64,000 nt of DNA from NCBI GenBank assembly GCA_021604545.1, contig BQJE01000003.1, positions 62,001-126,000 of the forward strand, written 5' to 3'. The DNA is from Micavibrio sp. (lineage in GTDB: Bacteria > Pseudomonadota > Alphaproteobacteria > Micavibrionales > Micavibrionaceae). Position numbers and translations under genes: made by a program. Below are positions 1 to 10,669 of this stretch, piece by piece. Each line of letters opens with the position of its first letter. The stretch's first letter is position 1. The notes beneath the pieces were generated by a model. That model searched no databases. It was not told where the DNA came from and saw nothing but the letters and a program-made list of their open reading frames with translations.

Positions 1-171
1 CCGGCCGAAGCGCCACCAAAAACAGAAGCGCCAATTTCGTCGCTACCGCCTGCAGAAAAAATTGCTACACCGGACAAGCCATACAAGCTACCGCCGGAAA
101 TTGAAAAAATAATCAGCGACGCCGCTAAAAACGCCAAAGGTAAAATATTCGATGACAAGGAAGATGTATAG
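1..171 (+). CDS. C-terminal end of an unidentified Pro/Ala/Lys-rich protein (partial)
   Basis: Frame 1 is open from the window edge to TAG at 169-171, giving 56 residues rich in Pro, Ala, Glu and Lys (for example APPKTEAPISSLPPAEK). The start lies outside the window. The composition looks like a linker or disordered tail and gives no clue to function. The next gene starts inside its last codons (ATG at 152 or 164), so the two are probably cotranscribed and translationally coupled. Confidence 0.5.
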   Translation, partial: PAEAPPKTEAPISSLPPAEKIATPDKPYKLPPEIEKIISDAAKNAKGKIFDDKEDV

Positions 172-841
172 ATCGCAAGAAGGGGGAAACATTTTCTTCT
201 TCGTTATGCTCGGCGTTGCCCTGTTCGCCACGCTGGCCTATGTCGTCGCCCGTAGCATGCGCTCAGACACCGCCAGCGCCCTCACCAAACGGCAAATCGA
301 GCTGGCAGCTACGGATATTATTGATTATGCGCAAAGACTTGAACATGGCGTGGCGCGCATACGACGAAAAAGCATTTCTGAATCAGATATCAGCTTTGAA
401 TACAATGCCGACTATATCAATACCGCTTGCGATACGGGGGCGGACCCGGAATTTCCCGGCTGCCTGATTTTCGATCCCGTCGGTGGTGGCCTTAGTTATC
501 TATCGCCGTCAGACGATGTCACCACGGCTGAATGGCATTTCACTGGCGAGACCTGCATTATTGGCATTGGCACTGGCGTTGCCGGCTGCGATTCTGATGC
601 CGATATCTCAAACGAAGAATTGCTGACCGTGCTACCCAATATTGCGCAGTCGGTTTGCGAGGAAATCAATGATCGCCTCGGCATCGGTGCAACCCCCGCC
701 AGTGTCGGTGGTCATGCGGCTGGAAAATTTACCGGCGCTTTTGCAGATGGTACAGTGCTTGATGGGTTGGATGGTGTGAACGCCGCCTGCTTCAGCAATG
801 GCGGCAATTTTCATTTTTATCAGGTTCTGATTGCGCGTTGA
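152..841 (+). CDS. Pilin-like single-membrane-helix protein with conserved cysteines (paralogue A)
   Basis: Function unknown. A short basic/polar head ending in EGGN is followed by one hydrophobic helix (about residues 13-35) and then a mostly polar, Gly/Asp/Thr-rich exported-looking domain. This resembles type IV pilin or pseudopilin architecture, but the Glu expected five residues after the cleavage Gly is absent. It is clearly paralogous to the protein at 34593-35288: both have SESDISFE, a Cys pair before IFD, a third Cys before xxIN, a fourth in (A/G)CF, and an aromatic C-terminus ending FYxV(L/I)xxR. The start could be 152 or 164; the ATG at 164 has the better spaced AAGGAAG. It overlaps the end of the preceding frame, suggesting an operon that begins left of the window. 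Confidence 0.7.
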   Translation: MTRKMYRSQEGGNIFFFVMLGVALFATLAYVVARSMRSDTASALTKRQIELAATDIIDYAQRLEHGVARIRRKSISESDISFEYNADYINTACDTGADPEFPGCLIFDPVGGGLSYLSPSDDVTTAEWHFTGETCIIGIGTGVAGCDSDADISNEELLTVLPNIAQSVCEEINDRLGIGATPASVGGHAAGKFTGAFADGTVLDGLDGVNAACFSNGGNFHFYQVLIAR

Positions 842-859
842 ATTCCCATCAACAACATT

Positions 860-891
860 CTTGACAAATTAGGATATATTTCCTATAATAT
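860..891 (+). promoter_or_regulatory. Sigma70-type promoter with embedded inverted-repeat operator (cassette A)
   Basis: TTGACA (861-866) and TATAAT (884-889) are consensus boxes with a 17-bp spacer. Within and just past the spacer is the inverted repeat TAGGA-N6-TCCTA (870-885). The 32-bp block matches 58228-58259 at 31 of 32 positions. The site lies 19 nt after the stop of the pilin-like gene and points rightward into a short ORF. Confidence 0.8.
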
Positions 892-902
892 AAATTGAAG
901 AG

Positions 903-1082
903 GTGGCACTAAAGGCCTCTGAAAAACCGGGTCCACATTTCGGGGCCACTACCCCACAAGCGATAAAAAAGCAGACCCGAAATGTCGGCCCAAAAAACGA
1001 TAATGTGGCCCCACATACACCCCAGCGCTTTTCACCCATCACCATTCTTCCTCCTTCTAAAAAGAAGGCTTTTAAATTATGA
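903..1082 (+). CDS. Putative 59-residue basic, Pro-rich peptide with GTG start
   Basis: An open frame runs from GTG at 903 to TGA at 1080-1082, about 14 nt after the -10 box of the strong promoter upstream. If transcription starts near 896 the mRNA would be almost leaderless. The product is Lys/Pro-rich (contains KASEKPGPHFGATTPQAIKK) with no recognised domain. The same stretch carries inverted copies of ACATTTCGGG (about 936-945 and 976-985), so a noncoding transcript is an equal possibility. No homology is seen to the ORF behind the second promoter copy. Confidence 0.3.
   Translation: MALKASEKPGPHFGATTPQAIKKQTRNVGPKNDNVAPHTPQRFSPITILPPSKKKAFKL
1053..1073 (+). terminator. Weak hairpin terminator after the small ORF
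   Basis: CCTTCT and AGAAGG form a 6-bp stem with a four-A loop followed by CTTTT, inside the end of the 59-codon frame. With the promoter at 860-891 it would bound a transcript of about 175 nt. Confidence 0.35.
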
Positions 1083-1101
1083 AAAAATAAATATTGGTAG
1101 G

Positions 1102-1998
1102 TTAGACCCTGGCGTACCAGGTTGCACGCGCCCTGCCGTGGCGCATCAAATACCCGCCGGAGACCAGCTCTCCCAGCCGTAATTTCAGCGTTGAGCGCCG
1201 GCCGCGGCTCAAACGTTCGATTTCTTTCATCGACAGGCGCTCGTGATTTTCAAATAATTTCAATACTTTAGTCGAGAGTTTCGGCATATCGGCGATTGTG
1301 TCACCGCCTTTTTCCATGCGTACGGCCAACTGGTCTTTTTGATCTTTCAACAGCCCAAAAAAGAACCGCAACCACGGCCCCCAATCCGGCTGCCCGGCTT
1401 CGAGCGTTTCCTGCGTATAGCTCAGCGCGTCGAAATAATTGCGCATTTTGGCATTCATCGCCGGCTCCAGCGCACTATATGGCGCATAGCTATAACCCGC
1501 TTTAAACATTAGCAAAACGATCAACATTCGGGCCAGCCGCTGGTTGCCTTTTTCGAATGGCGAGAGCTGTAAAAACACCGCCATAAAGAGTGCGATGACC
1601 AAAAGTGGGTGTACGTCTTTTGCCTCAAACGCCTCATCCGCCCACTCGACCAACTTTCCCATAAGCGCCTCAGCATCTTCGGGCGTCGCCACATCCAGCG
1701 TGCCAATAATCTCCTCACCGCGTTGAATAATGAGCGGAAAATTCGTCGCCTTATATTGACCTTCTTTTTTACCGCTAATCACGCCGTGAAGTTTTTTGAT
1801 TACATCTTCGCTGAATGGTTGCTCCTGCCATGGCTCCAAAACGGCCTTAAAGTTTTGGCCAAAATTGGCTACATCACCTAATAATTGCAGCGCTGTGGTG
1901 TGCTTTTCAAGGGCGCCCCAACTGCCCTTAAACTCATCTATTTCAGTGAGTTGCTTAAGGATTTCCGGGGTAATTTTTATGTGGTCAGGATTTAGCAT
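1102..1998 (-). CDS. Fic-fold protein with degenerate active site and C-terminal winged helix
   Basis: Fic-domain enzymes use a HPFxxGNxR loop to transfer AMP or another nucleotide part to target proteins. Here the loop reads LSPFEKGNQRLAR (residues about 145-157): the Phe, Gly, Asn and final Arg are kept, but the catalytic His is Ser146. The last 70 residues (LSTKVLKLF...MKEIERLSRG) look like a winged helix-turn-helix, as in other Fic proteins with DNA-binding tails. The length of 298 is ordinary for this architecture. It lies downstream of argS with a 41-nt gap. Loss of the His suggests no classical AMPylation; a pseudoenzyme or regulatory role is inference. Confidence 0.8.
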   Translation of the reverse strand: MLNPDHIKITPEILKQLTEIDEFKGSWGALEKHTTALQLLGDVANFGQNFKAVLEPWQEQPFSEDVIKKLHGVISGKKEGQYKATNFPLIIQRGEEIIGTLDVATPEDAEALMGKLVEWADEAFEAKDVHPLLVIALFMAVFLQLSPFEKGNQRLARMLIVLLMFKAGYSYAPYSALEPAMNAKMRNYFDALSYTQETLEAGQPDWGPWLRFFFGLLKDQKDQLAVRMEKGGDTIADMPKLSTKVLKLFENHERLSMKEIERLSRGRRSTLKLRLGELVSGGYLMRHGRARATWYARV

Positions 1999-2039
1999 CG
2001 GAGCCGATACTAGCCATAAGTTGCGGCCAGCGCAAGCCC

Positions 2040-3764
2040 TTACATGCGCTCGGGAATCTTGATGCCGAGCAGGCCGAGCACCAGTACAATCTGGCTCTGC
2101 GTCAATTCACATAGCGCCAGACGGCTGGATCGTAGCGCTTCATCTTCTTCCGACAAAATATGACAGGCAGCATAAAAACTGCTGAATTCTTGCGCCAGCC
2201 TGTACGCGTATTCACAAAGCAAATGCGGCGTGTAATTCTTCAGCGCGCCCTCAAAAACATTCGGCAATTCGGTCAGCAACAGCGCCAGCGATCTGTCAGA
2301 ATCCCGAAGAAGGAATTCCTTACCGGGCTTAAATCCCTGACCTTCTGCTTTTCGTAACAACGACTTAATACGTACAGCCTGATACAGCAAATACGGCCCT
2401 GTTTTACCTTCAAAGCTGGTCATACGATCGATATCAAAAACATAATCGGCAATACGATTGTTTTGCAGATCGGCAAATTTAATCGCGGCAATTGCCACTT
2501 TCTGGGCGATATCCGCGCGTTCGCCCTTATCCATGTCACGCGCCAGATCTGCCTCGGCCAGCCGTGCTTGCGCCTTTTCAATTCCCATGGAAATCAGATC
2601 TTCCAACCGCATCACGCCGCCAGCGCGAGTTTTGAACGGCTTACCATCCGGACCATTCATCGTACCAAACCCGGCATGGGTAAGTTCAATATTTTCAGGC
2701 ACGATCCCACCCTTATAGGCGGCGCGGAAAACCTGTTCAAAATGAAGGCTTTGGCGCTGATCAACGACATAAATAATCTTCACCGGGTTGTTTTCCTCCA
2801 TCCGCTCAACAATTGTCGCCAGATCGGTGGTGCCATACATCACCCCGCCATCGGATTTCAATAAAATCAGCGGCGGCATCTCCTTTTTGTCGCCCTCCTG
2901 CTCCACCGAAATCACCAGCGCCCCTTCGCTTTCGACAGCAAAACCATTTGTTTTCAGCTTGTTAACCATCGGTGCGATTAGCTCGTGTACGTCTGCCTCA
3001 CCCTTCCATAAATCAAAATGGACACCCAGCGCATCAAAGTTCTTCTTCATACCCTTAACCGATACATCGATAAACTGCTTCCACGCTGCCTTGTACGTCT
3101 CATCACCATCTTGCAGTTTTACCGTTGCCTCACGCGCCTTTTCCATCTGCGCTTCGTCTTCCTTGCAGGCTTTGGCGGCAGCCGGATAAATCTCCTCAAG
3201 TTGGTCCATGGTCACTGGCTCTCCCAGCGTTCCGCGCGCTTCCAGCACGGATAAAATCATGCCCATCGGCCTGCCCCAGTCGCCCATATGCACATCACCA
3301 ATGGCGCTATACCCTGCGAAATCACAGATACGGCGTAAGGAGTCACCGATAATGGAGCTCCTCAAATGCCCGACATGCATGGGCTTGGCGATGTTTGGCC
3401 CGCCGTAATCTAGAACGATAGTTTCCTGTTTAGCAATTTTCTCGACGCCCAAACGCTCATCGCCCGCGCTTTGCGCCAGATGCGACGCCAGATAGTCATC
3501 GGTGATGTTGAGGTTAATAAAGCCCGGCCCGGCGATCTCGATTTTGGAGAATTCTTTATGACTTTGCAGGGCTTCAACAACGGCCTGCGCAATTTCACGC
3601 GGGTTCTTTTTGGCCATTTTTGAGGCCGCCATCGCCCCGTTACACTGGAACTGCGCCAGATCGGGGCGGTCAGATACGCGCACCTGCCCAAGTTCCACAG
3701 GCAAGTCCAGCGCTGCAAACGCCGCGCCCGTTATGTCCGTCAATTTTTCAGCTATAGAGGCCAT
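2040..3764 (-). CDS. argS: Arginyl-tRNA synthetase
   Basis: Class I aminoacyl-tRNA synthetase that charges tRNA-Arg in the cytoplasm. The HIGH-type motif is HVGH in AKPMHVGHLRSSIIGDS, and the KMSK position is the ArgRS-type KTRAGG (FKTRAGGVMRLEDLI). An N-terminal Add-1-like domain precedes the catalytic fold, and a helical DALR anticodon-binding domain ends in GLLGIKIPERM, the expected C-terminus. At 574 residues it is full length. The start lies 9 nt after the gyrB stop on the same strand, so the two are likely cotranscribed. Confidence 0.97.
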   Translation of the reverse strand: MASIAEKLTDITGAAFAALDLPVELGQVRVSDRPDLAQFQCNGAMAASKMAKKNPREIAQAVVEALQSHKEFSKIEIAGPGFINLNITDDYLASHLAQSAGDERLGVEKIAKQETIVLDYGGPNIAKPMHVGHLRSSIIGDSLRRICDFAGYSAIGDVHMGDWGRPMGMILSVLEARGTLGEPVTMDQLEEIYPAAAKACKEDEAQMEKAREATVKLQDGDETYKAAWKQFIDVSVKGMKKNFDALGVHFDLWKGEADVHELIAPMVNKLKTNGFAVESEGALVISVEQEGDKKEMPPLILLKSDGGVMYGTTDLATIVERMEENNPVKIIYVVDQRQSLHFEQVFRAAYKGGIVPENIELTHAGFGTMNGPDGKPFKTRAGGVMRLEDLISMGIEKAQARLAEADLARDMDKGERADIAQKVAIAAIKFADLQNNRIADYVFDIDRMTSFEGKTGPYLLYQAVRIKSLLRKAEGQGFKPGKEFLLRDSDRSLALLLTELPNVFEGALKNYTPHLLCEYAYRLAQEFSSFYAACHILSEEDEALRSSRLALCELTQSQIVLVLGLLGIKIPERM

Positions 3765-3773
3765 AAATAGCTC

Positions 3774-6320
<2,547 letters not shown>

Positions 6321-6369
6321 CTAACCCATTGATTTTAAATGAGCTTTTTCCTATTCTGTTGCGTACTTA

Positions 6370-6378
6370 TTTATAGCA
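6370..6378 (-). promoter_or_regulatory. Extended -10 promoter of gyrB
   Basis: On the minus strand the sequence reads TGCTATAAAT, an extended -10 (TGn-TATAAA), about 90 nt before the gyrB start. No good -35 is seen 17 bp away. The same TGCTATA(A/T)A form occurs before bioF and the gene at 52678-53376, suggesting a preferred promoter type here. The 243-bp gyrB-hisC gap holds no other clear element. Confidence 0.45.
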
Positions 6379-6524
6379 CAGGGGTCTGCAAAAACATAGG
6401 CAAAACAGATGATTTTTTTCGGTTTTTTTGGGAGTTTTCTCAGCTTTTTCGAGGGATTTTGGAGCAGCGCATACCGTAAAGAAAACCCAAGACAAATTGA
6501 TCAGGTTTAACTATCATCTGAAAA

Positions 6525-7652
6525 ATGAACGAGCATCTAAAAAAACTGATCCGCAGCCATTACCATGATCTCTCCGGCTATGTCTCGGCAGGTATGGAGA
6601 CCGCTAAAGGCGACGAAAAGATTTTCTTGAACGCCAATGAAAATCCCTATGCCTTGCCAGGGTTGGGTAGCATGAACCGTTATCCGGAGCCGCAACCTGC
6701 CGAATTGCTCGAGGCTTACGCCAAAACATATGGCGTCCAGACGGACCAAATTTTGGCCACACGTGGCGCCGATGAATCAATAAAACTGCTTACCCGCGTT
6801 TTTTGTGAACCGCATGAGGATAGCGTGCTCATCCATCCGCCAACCTTCGGCATATATAAAGTCGATGCGCAAAGCCTGCCCGTAGAAGTTCTCGAAGCAC
6901 CGCTTGTCGAAGAGTCGGGGGCTTTTTCTTTGAATACCGAAGAGATGATCGAAACGGCCAAAAACAAAAAAGCCAAAATGGTTTATATCTGTTCGCCCAA
7001 CAACCCGACGGGCAGCAGTTTTGCGCATGAGGATATCTTGCGTATCTGCACAGAGCTGGAGGGAATGAGCGCTATCATTCTTGACGAGGCTTATGTTGAA
7101 TTCTCTGAAAAAGACAGCCTCACCCCGAAACTGGCCGAACACCCAAACCTGATTATTCTGCGCACCCTGTCCAAAGCCTATAGCCTTGCCGGGGCACGGA
7201 TGGGTGTCACATTATGCGCGGATGAAAAATTTATTTCCTTCATGAAGGAAAAAGTGTCAGACATTTACCCACTACCTTTGCCTAGCGTTATGGCGGCTTT
7301 GCGCGCCCTGTCACCCGAGAGCAAAGATGACTTTCAAAATAACATCCAGACCATTCTAAGTGAGCGCGAAAGAATGAAAGAAGAATTTCGAACCTCGCGC
7401 TTAATTAGAAAGACCTACCTGTCTGACGCTAATTTCCTGCTGGTAAAAATGAGTGACAATAAAATGGACAAAAATATTGCCAGCGATTTTATAGATTTCT
7501 GCCGCCTGCAAGATCTGATCCTGCGTGATCTTTCAGGAAAGCCAGACACGCAAGGCTGCATCCGTATTACCATCGGCTCGCCTAAACAAAATGATTACCT
7601 GATCAAGGTCATGAAACGCTTCGAAGACAAGATGGCTGAAGCTGCGGCGTGA
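6525..7652 (+). CDS. hisC: Histidinol-phosphate aminotransferase
   Basis: PLP-dependent fold-type I transaminase acting in histidine synthesis (imidazole-acetol phosphate to histidinol phosphate). It shows NENPY near residue 40, CSPNNPTG, DEAYVEF and the PLP-lysine motif RTLSKAYSLAGARMG, all typical of HisC; the length of 375 is normal. A broader aromatic or related aminotransferase role cannot be excluded, since no other his gene is nearby. It stands alone on the plus strand and its 3' end overlaps the convergent recF end by 44 nt. Confidence 0.85.
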   Translation: MNEHLKKLIRSHYHDLSGYVSAGMETAKGDEKIFLNANENPYALPGLGSMNRYPEPQPAELLEAYAKTYGVQTDQILATRGADESIKLLTRVFCEPHEDSVLIHPPTFGIYKVDAQSLPVEVLEAPLVEESGAFSLNTEEMIETAKNKKAKMVYICSPNNPTGSSFAHEDILRICTELEGMSAIILDEAYVEFSEKDSLTPKLAEHPNLIILRTLSKAYSLAGARMGVTLCADEKFISFMKEKVSDIYPLPLPSVMAALRALSPESKDDFQNNIQTILSERERMKEEFRTSRLIRKTYLSDANFLLVKMSDNKMDKNIASDFIDFCRLQDLILRDLSGKPDTQGCIRITIGSPKQNDYLIKVMKRFEDKMAEAAA

Positions 7653-8772
7653 TAGCAGCAGCATGCACCTCAAAAAACTGCGCCTTACTCTCTATGGCTT
7701 CGAACAATTTCTCTTCCGTCCCCGTCAGCCAGACCTGACCACCGAGGTCAATCAGCAAATCATAAAGCGCGCCGCGCCGATCTTCATCCAGATGCGCCGC
7801 CACTTCATCAAGCAATAAAATCGGGGGTGCGCCGCGCTCAGCCGCAATCAGCCGCGCATGCGCCAACACCAGCCCAATGAGCAGCGCCTTTTGTTCGCCT
7901 GTCGAGCATTGATCCGCGGGCATATCCTTGGCCGCATAACGCACCAGCAAATCACTTTTATGCGGACCGGTTGCCGCACCACCAACGCGCGCATCTTTTT
8001 CGCGTGATTGTTTTAATTGATACGCGAACATCTCTTCTACCTCCAGCGCCGGCGCGTTATGCAGAAGCTCCTCAATCGTACCGCTGACATTTAATATCGC
8101 GCGCGGAAAAAACTCACTCTTTGGTTGATCTTGGGCAGATTTATCACAGGCACGCTGCAAACGCTGCGCAAACTCAAGCCGCGCTGCGGCCAGAGCCGTG
8201 CCCGTTTCCGCCATTTGTGATTCCAGCGAGTCCAGCCAGGCAATGTCCGGCGTGTCATCGTCTTGCAGCAATTTCGAGCGTTGGCGCATCGCGTTTTCGT
8301 ATCTTGTCGTCCGTCCCGAATGCCCCGGATCAAACGCAAACACCAGACGATCCAAAAACCGCCGCCGCTGCCCCGCTGCATCGATAAACAACCGGTCCAT
8401 CTGCGGCGTTAGCCATACGCAAGCTACATAATCGGCCAGCGCGCTTTGGCTCTTGGCGTTTTGCTCATTGATACGAATGATGCGCTTTTCGGTTTGCGCA
8501 TCCAGCCCGGTGCCAAGGCGCACGTTTTCATGTTTGGTCTGTACCTGCGCTGCCACCGCCCATGGCTTTGGTGCCTCGCGGCATTGCACTTCCATCACTT
8601 TGGCAGCGCGCAGCCCCCGCCCCGGCGCCAAAAACGACACCGCCTCCAGCACATTGGTCTTACCCGCGCCATTTGGGCCGTGCAAAACAATGAGACCGGA
8701 ACCCAGCTCAGACAGCGCCGCCTGCTCGTAGCAGCGGAAATTATGAAGTTTGAGCGATGAAATATAGGACAT
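7609..8772 (-). CDS. recF: DNA replication and repair protein RecF
   Basis: SMC-like ATPase that loads RecA at gaps with RecO and RecR. It has Walker A GPNGAGKTNVLEA, a RecF-type N-terminus (SSLKLHNFRCYEQ), the signature region CSTGEQKALLIGL and Walker B PPILLLDEVAAHLD. The ATG at 8772 (MSYISS) is preferred over the in-frame TTG at 8781. The last residues, after the conserved fold, overlap the 3' end of hisC. It follows dnaN in the usual dnaN-recF order. recR, its partner, is not found in its usual place after ybaB in this window. Confidence 0.96.
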   Translation of the reverse strand: MSYISSLKLHNFRCYEQAALSELGSGLIVLHGPNGAGKTNVLEAVSFLAPGRGLRAAKVMEVQCREAPKPWAVAAQVQTKHENVRLGTGLDAQTEKRIIRINEQNAKSQSALADYVACVWLTPQMDRLFIDAAGQRRRFLDRLVFAFDPGHSGRTTRYENAMRQRSKLLQDDDTPDIAWLDSLESQMAETGTALAAARLEFAQRLQRACDKSAQDQPKSEFFPRAILNVSGTIEELLHNAPALEVEEMFAYQLKQSREKDARVGGAATGPHKSDLLVRYAAKDMPADQCSTGEQKALLIGLVLAHARLIAAERGAPPILLLDEVAAHLDEDRRGALYDLLIDLGGQVWLTGTEEKLFEAIESKAQFFEVHAAAITPQLQPSCLRSVS

Positions 8773-8830
8773 AAGCAGCAAGCATTGGTTTTAAGGGTAA
8801 CCTCTACAGCTTAGCACTTATTGTCTAAAA

Positions 8831-9946
8831 CTAAACCCTGAGCGGCATAATCACGTAAAGCGCGCTGGCATCAGAATTATCCTGAATTATCGTCGGTGAA
8901 GCCGGGTCAGCCAGCGTCAAACGGCAACCTTCGCCTTCAATCTGTGACGTGATATCCAGCAAATATTTGGCGTTAAAGCCGATCTCGATATCGGTATCAC
9001 CGCTAACCTCGACCTCTTCCGTCGCACTACCTGCATCAGGAGAGCTTGCCGAAATGGTCATGTTTTTACCCTGCAATGTCACCTTCACAGCACGCGATTT
9101 GCCATCGGAAATGGTTGAAACCCGGTCGATTGCACTTGTGAACATTTTCGGATCAACTTCGACAATCTTGTCATTGCCCTGCGGAATAACCTTTTGGTAA
9201 TCGGGGAACGTCCCATCGATCAACTTCGAGCTGAGCACAACATGATCGAACGCAAAACGTATTTTGCTCTCGGATAAATTAATCTCAATCGTATCGGCCG
9301 CTTCATCAACCAGCTTGCGCAGCTCACCCACCGCTTTGCGCGGGATAATCACGCCGGGCATACCGGCGGCGCCATTGGGCAGTGGCATTTCAAAACGTGC
9401 CAAACGGTGACCATCGGTGGCCACAGCGCGCAGCACTTGCACGCCATCATTTTCAGCCTGATGAAGATAAATACCGTTGAGGTAATAGCGCGTTTCCTCT
9501 GTCGACATCGCAAATTTTGTGCGGTCAATCAGTGCGCGTAAGTCAGCCGCCGGAATGCCAAAACCTGTCGGCAAATCACCACCACCAATTTCCGGGAAAT
9601 CGGCCGTTGGCAAACAGCTAAGCTTAAAGTTAGAGCGTCCCGCCGATACGGTCATCAGCGTACCTTCAGCATTCAGCGATAATTGAACATCACTGCCATC
9701 CGGCAGTTTGCGGATAATGTCATGCAGCGTATGGGCCGGCGCGGTTGTTGCACCCGGTTCTGAGACCTGTGCAGCCACCGATTCATTGATCTCCAGATCC
9801 ATATCTGTTGTTGCCATTGTCAAAACGCCATCTTCGGCTTTGATTAGTACATTGGCCAAAATAGGAATGGTATTGCGCTTCTCAACAACACTTTGGACGT
9901 GGTTCAGGGACCGGAGGAGGGCTGCGCGTTCAATGCTCAGTTTCAT
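8831..9946 (-). CDS. dnaN: DNA polymerase III beta subunit (sliding clamp)
   Basis: Ring-shaped clamp that tethers DNA polymerase III to DNA. Three clamp domains are recognisable: an N-terminus MKLSIERAALLRSLNHVQ, the central GTFPDYQKVIP, and a C-terminus ending SDASALYVIMPLRV, all characteristic. The product is 371 residues from ATG 9946; a TTG five codons upstream is also in frame but less likely. It lies upstream of recF on the same strand (58-nt gap) and downstream of the diiron gene, separated from dnaA by the biotin genes. Confidence 0.98.
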   Translation of the reverse strand: MKLSIERAALLRSLNHVQSVVEKRNTIPILANVLIKAEDGVLTMATTDMDLEINESVAAQVSEPGATTAPAHTLHDIIRKLPDGSDVQLSLNAEGTLMTVSAGRSNFKLSCLPTADFPEIGGGDLPTGFGIPAADLRALIDRTKFAMSTEETRYYLNGIYLHQAENDGVQVLRAVATDGHRLARFEMPLPNGAAGMPGVIIPRKAVGELRKLVDEAADTIEINLSESKIRFAFDHVVLSSKLIDGTFPDYQKVIPQGNDKIVEVDPKMFTSAIDRVSTISDGKSRAVKVTLQGKNMTISASSPDAGSATEEVEVSGDTDIEIGFNAKYLLDITSQIEGEGCRLTLADPASPTIIQDNSDASALYVIMPLRV

Positions 9947-10048
9947 GGCTGCTACTTTCAACAGTTAAAATTTTAATCAGGGAATCGGAGCATAGCACAC
10001 TGGAAAAGCCCGTGGGAAGCGGAAAATGACGCAAAGATCAGGTGGGAA

Positions 10049-10669
10049 TCAGGCGGCCAGCAGACTTTTCTGGCGATTGGCAAAACTTATGCACAGCTCT
10101 GCCCACAGCTTGCCAAAAAGTTCGGTCTCATAGGCGCTTAACGTTTTCAGCCTATCTTCGTCGTCACCGCACATCTCAAACATTTCGGCCAGATGCATGT
10201 CTTCTTCGGCCAACAAACTTTTCAGTGAAAGCTGCAAATCACTAGCGTCCAGCACGTCTTGATAAATTGCGTAAAGCCAGCATGCCCGCAGCTCGATAAT
10301 CAGCGACACCCATGGGTAAGGGTCATCCGGCGCAACAGCTTTGCTAATCCCGGCATCCATGCGGCCAAAATACATCAGGGCCGGCACCCGGCACATGGTG
10401 TTTTCATCCACGTAGCCATCCAATGCATGCCCGGCCACCCGCTCGGCCTGACGCTTAAAGAAATACGCATGGCGCGCTTCTTCGGCCAAATGCTTGAGAC
10501 TATCTTCGGTCAGGGTTTTGTTCATCTGTGAAAGCATAATCTTGCGGCTACCCATATGCTCGAGCATCGAAAGCATGTTCATAAACAGCGCATGGTCTTG
10601 CGGCTGCTTTACGATATCTTGTAGAAACGCACGAACCGAATTCTCATGCTGCGCGTTGTTCTCTTTCAT
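10049..10669 (-). CDS. Ferritin-like diiron-carboxylate protein coupled to the biotin operon
   Basis: Not a recognised named family. Counting from ATG 10669, it has the four-helix diiron ligand pattern: E37 (SMLEHMGSRK), E64xxH67 (EEARHAYF), E126 (IIELRACW) and E156xxH159 (EEDMHLAEM). That set is typical of ferritin-like oxidases and oxygenases. The start lies inside the last codons of bioA (alternative ATG at 10705), so translation is likely coupled to bioA. It is 206 residues with no signal peptide. By position it may act in biotin or pimelate supply, or in iron/oxygen handling for the pathway. The diiron call is visible in sequence; the biotin link is inference. Confidence 0.65.
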   Translation of the reverse strand: MKENNAQHENSVRAFLQDIVKQPQDHALFMNMLSMLEHMGSRKIMLSQMNKTLTEDSLKHLAEEARHAYFFKRQAERVAGHALDGYVDENTMCRVPALMYFGRMDAGISKAVAPDDPYPWVSLIIELRACWLYAIYQDVLDASDLQLSLKSLLAEEDMHLAEMFEMCGDDEDRLKTLSAYETELFGKLWAELCISFANRQKSLLAA

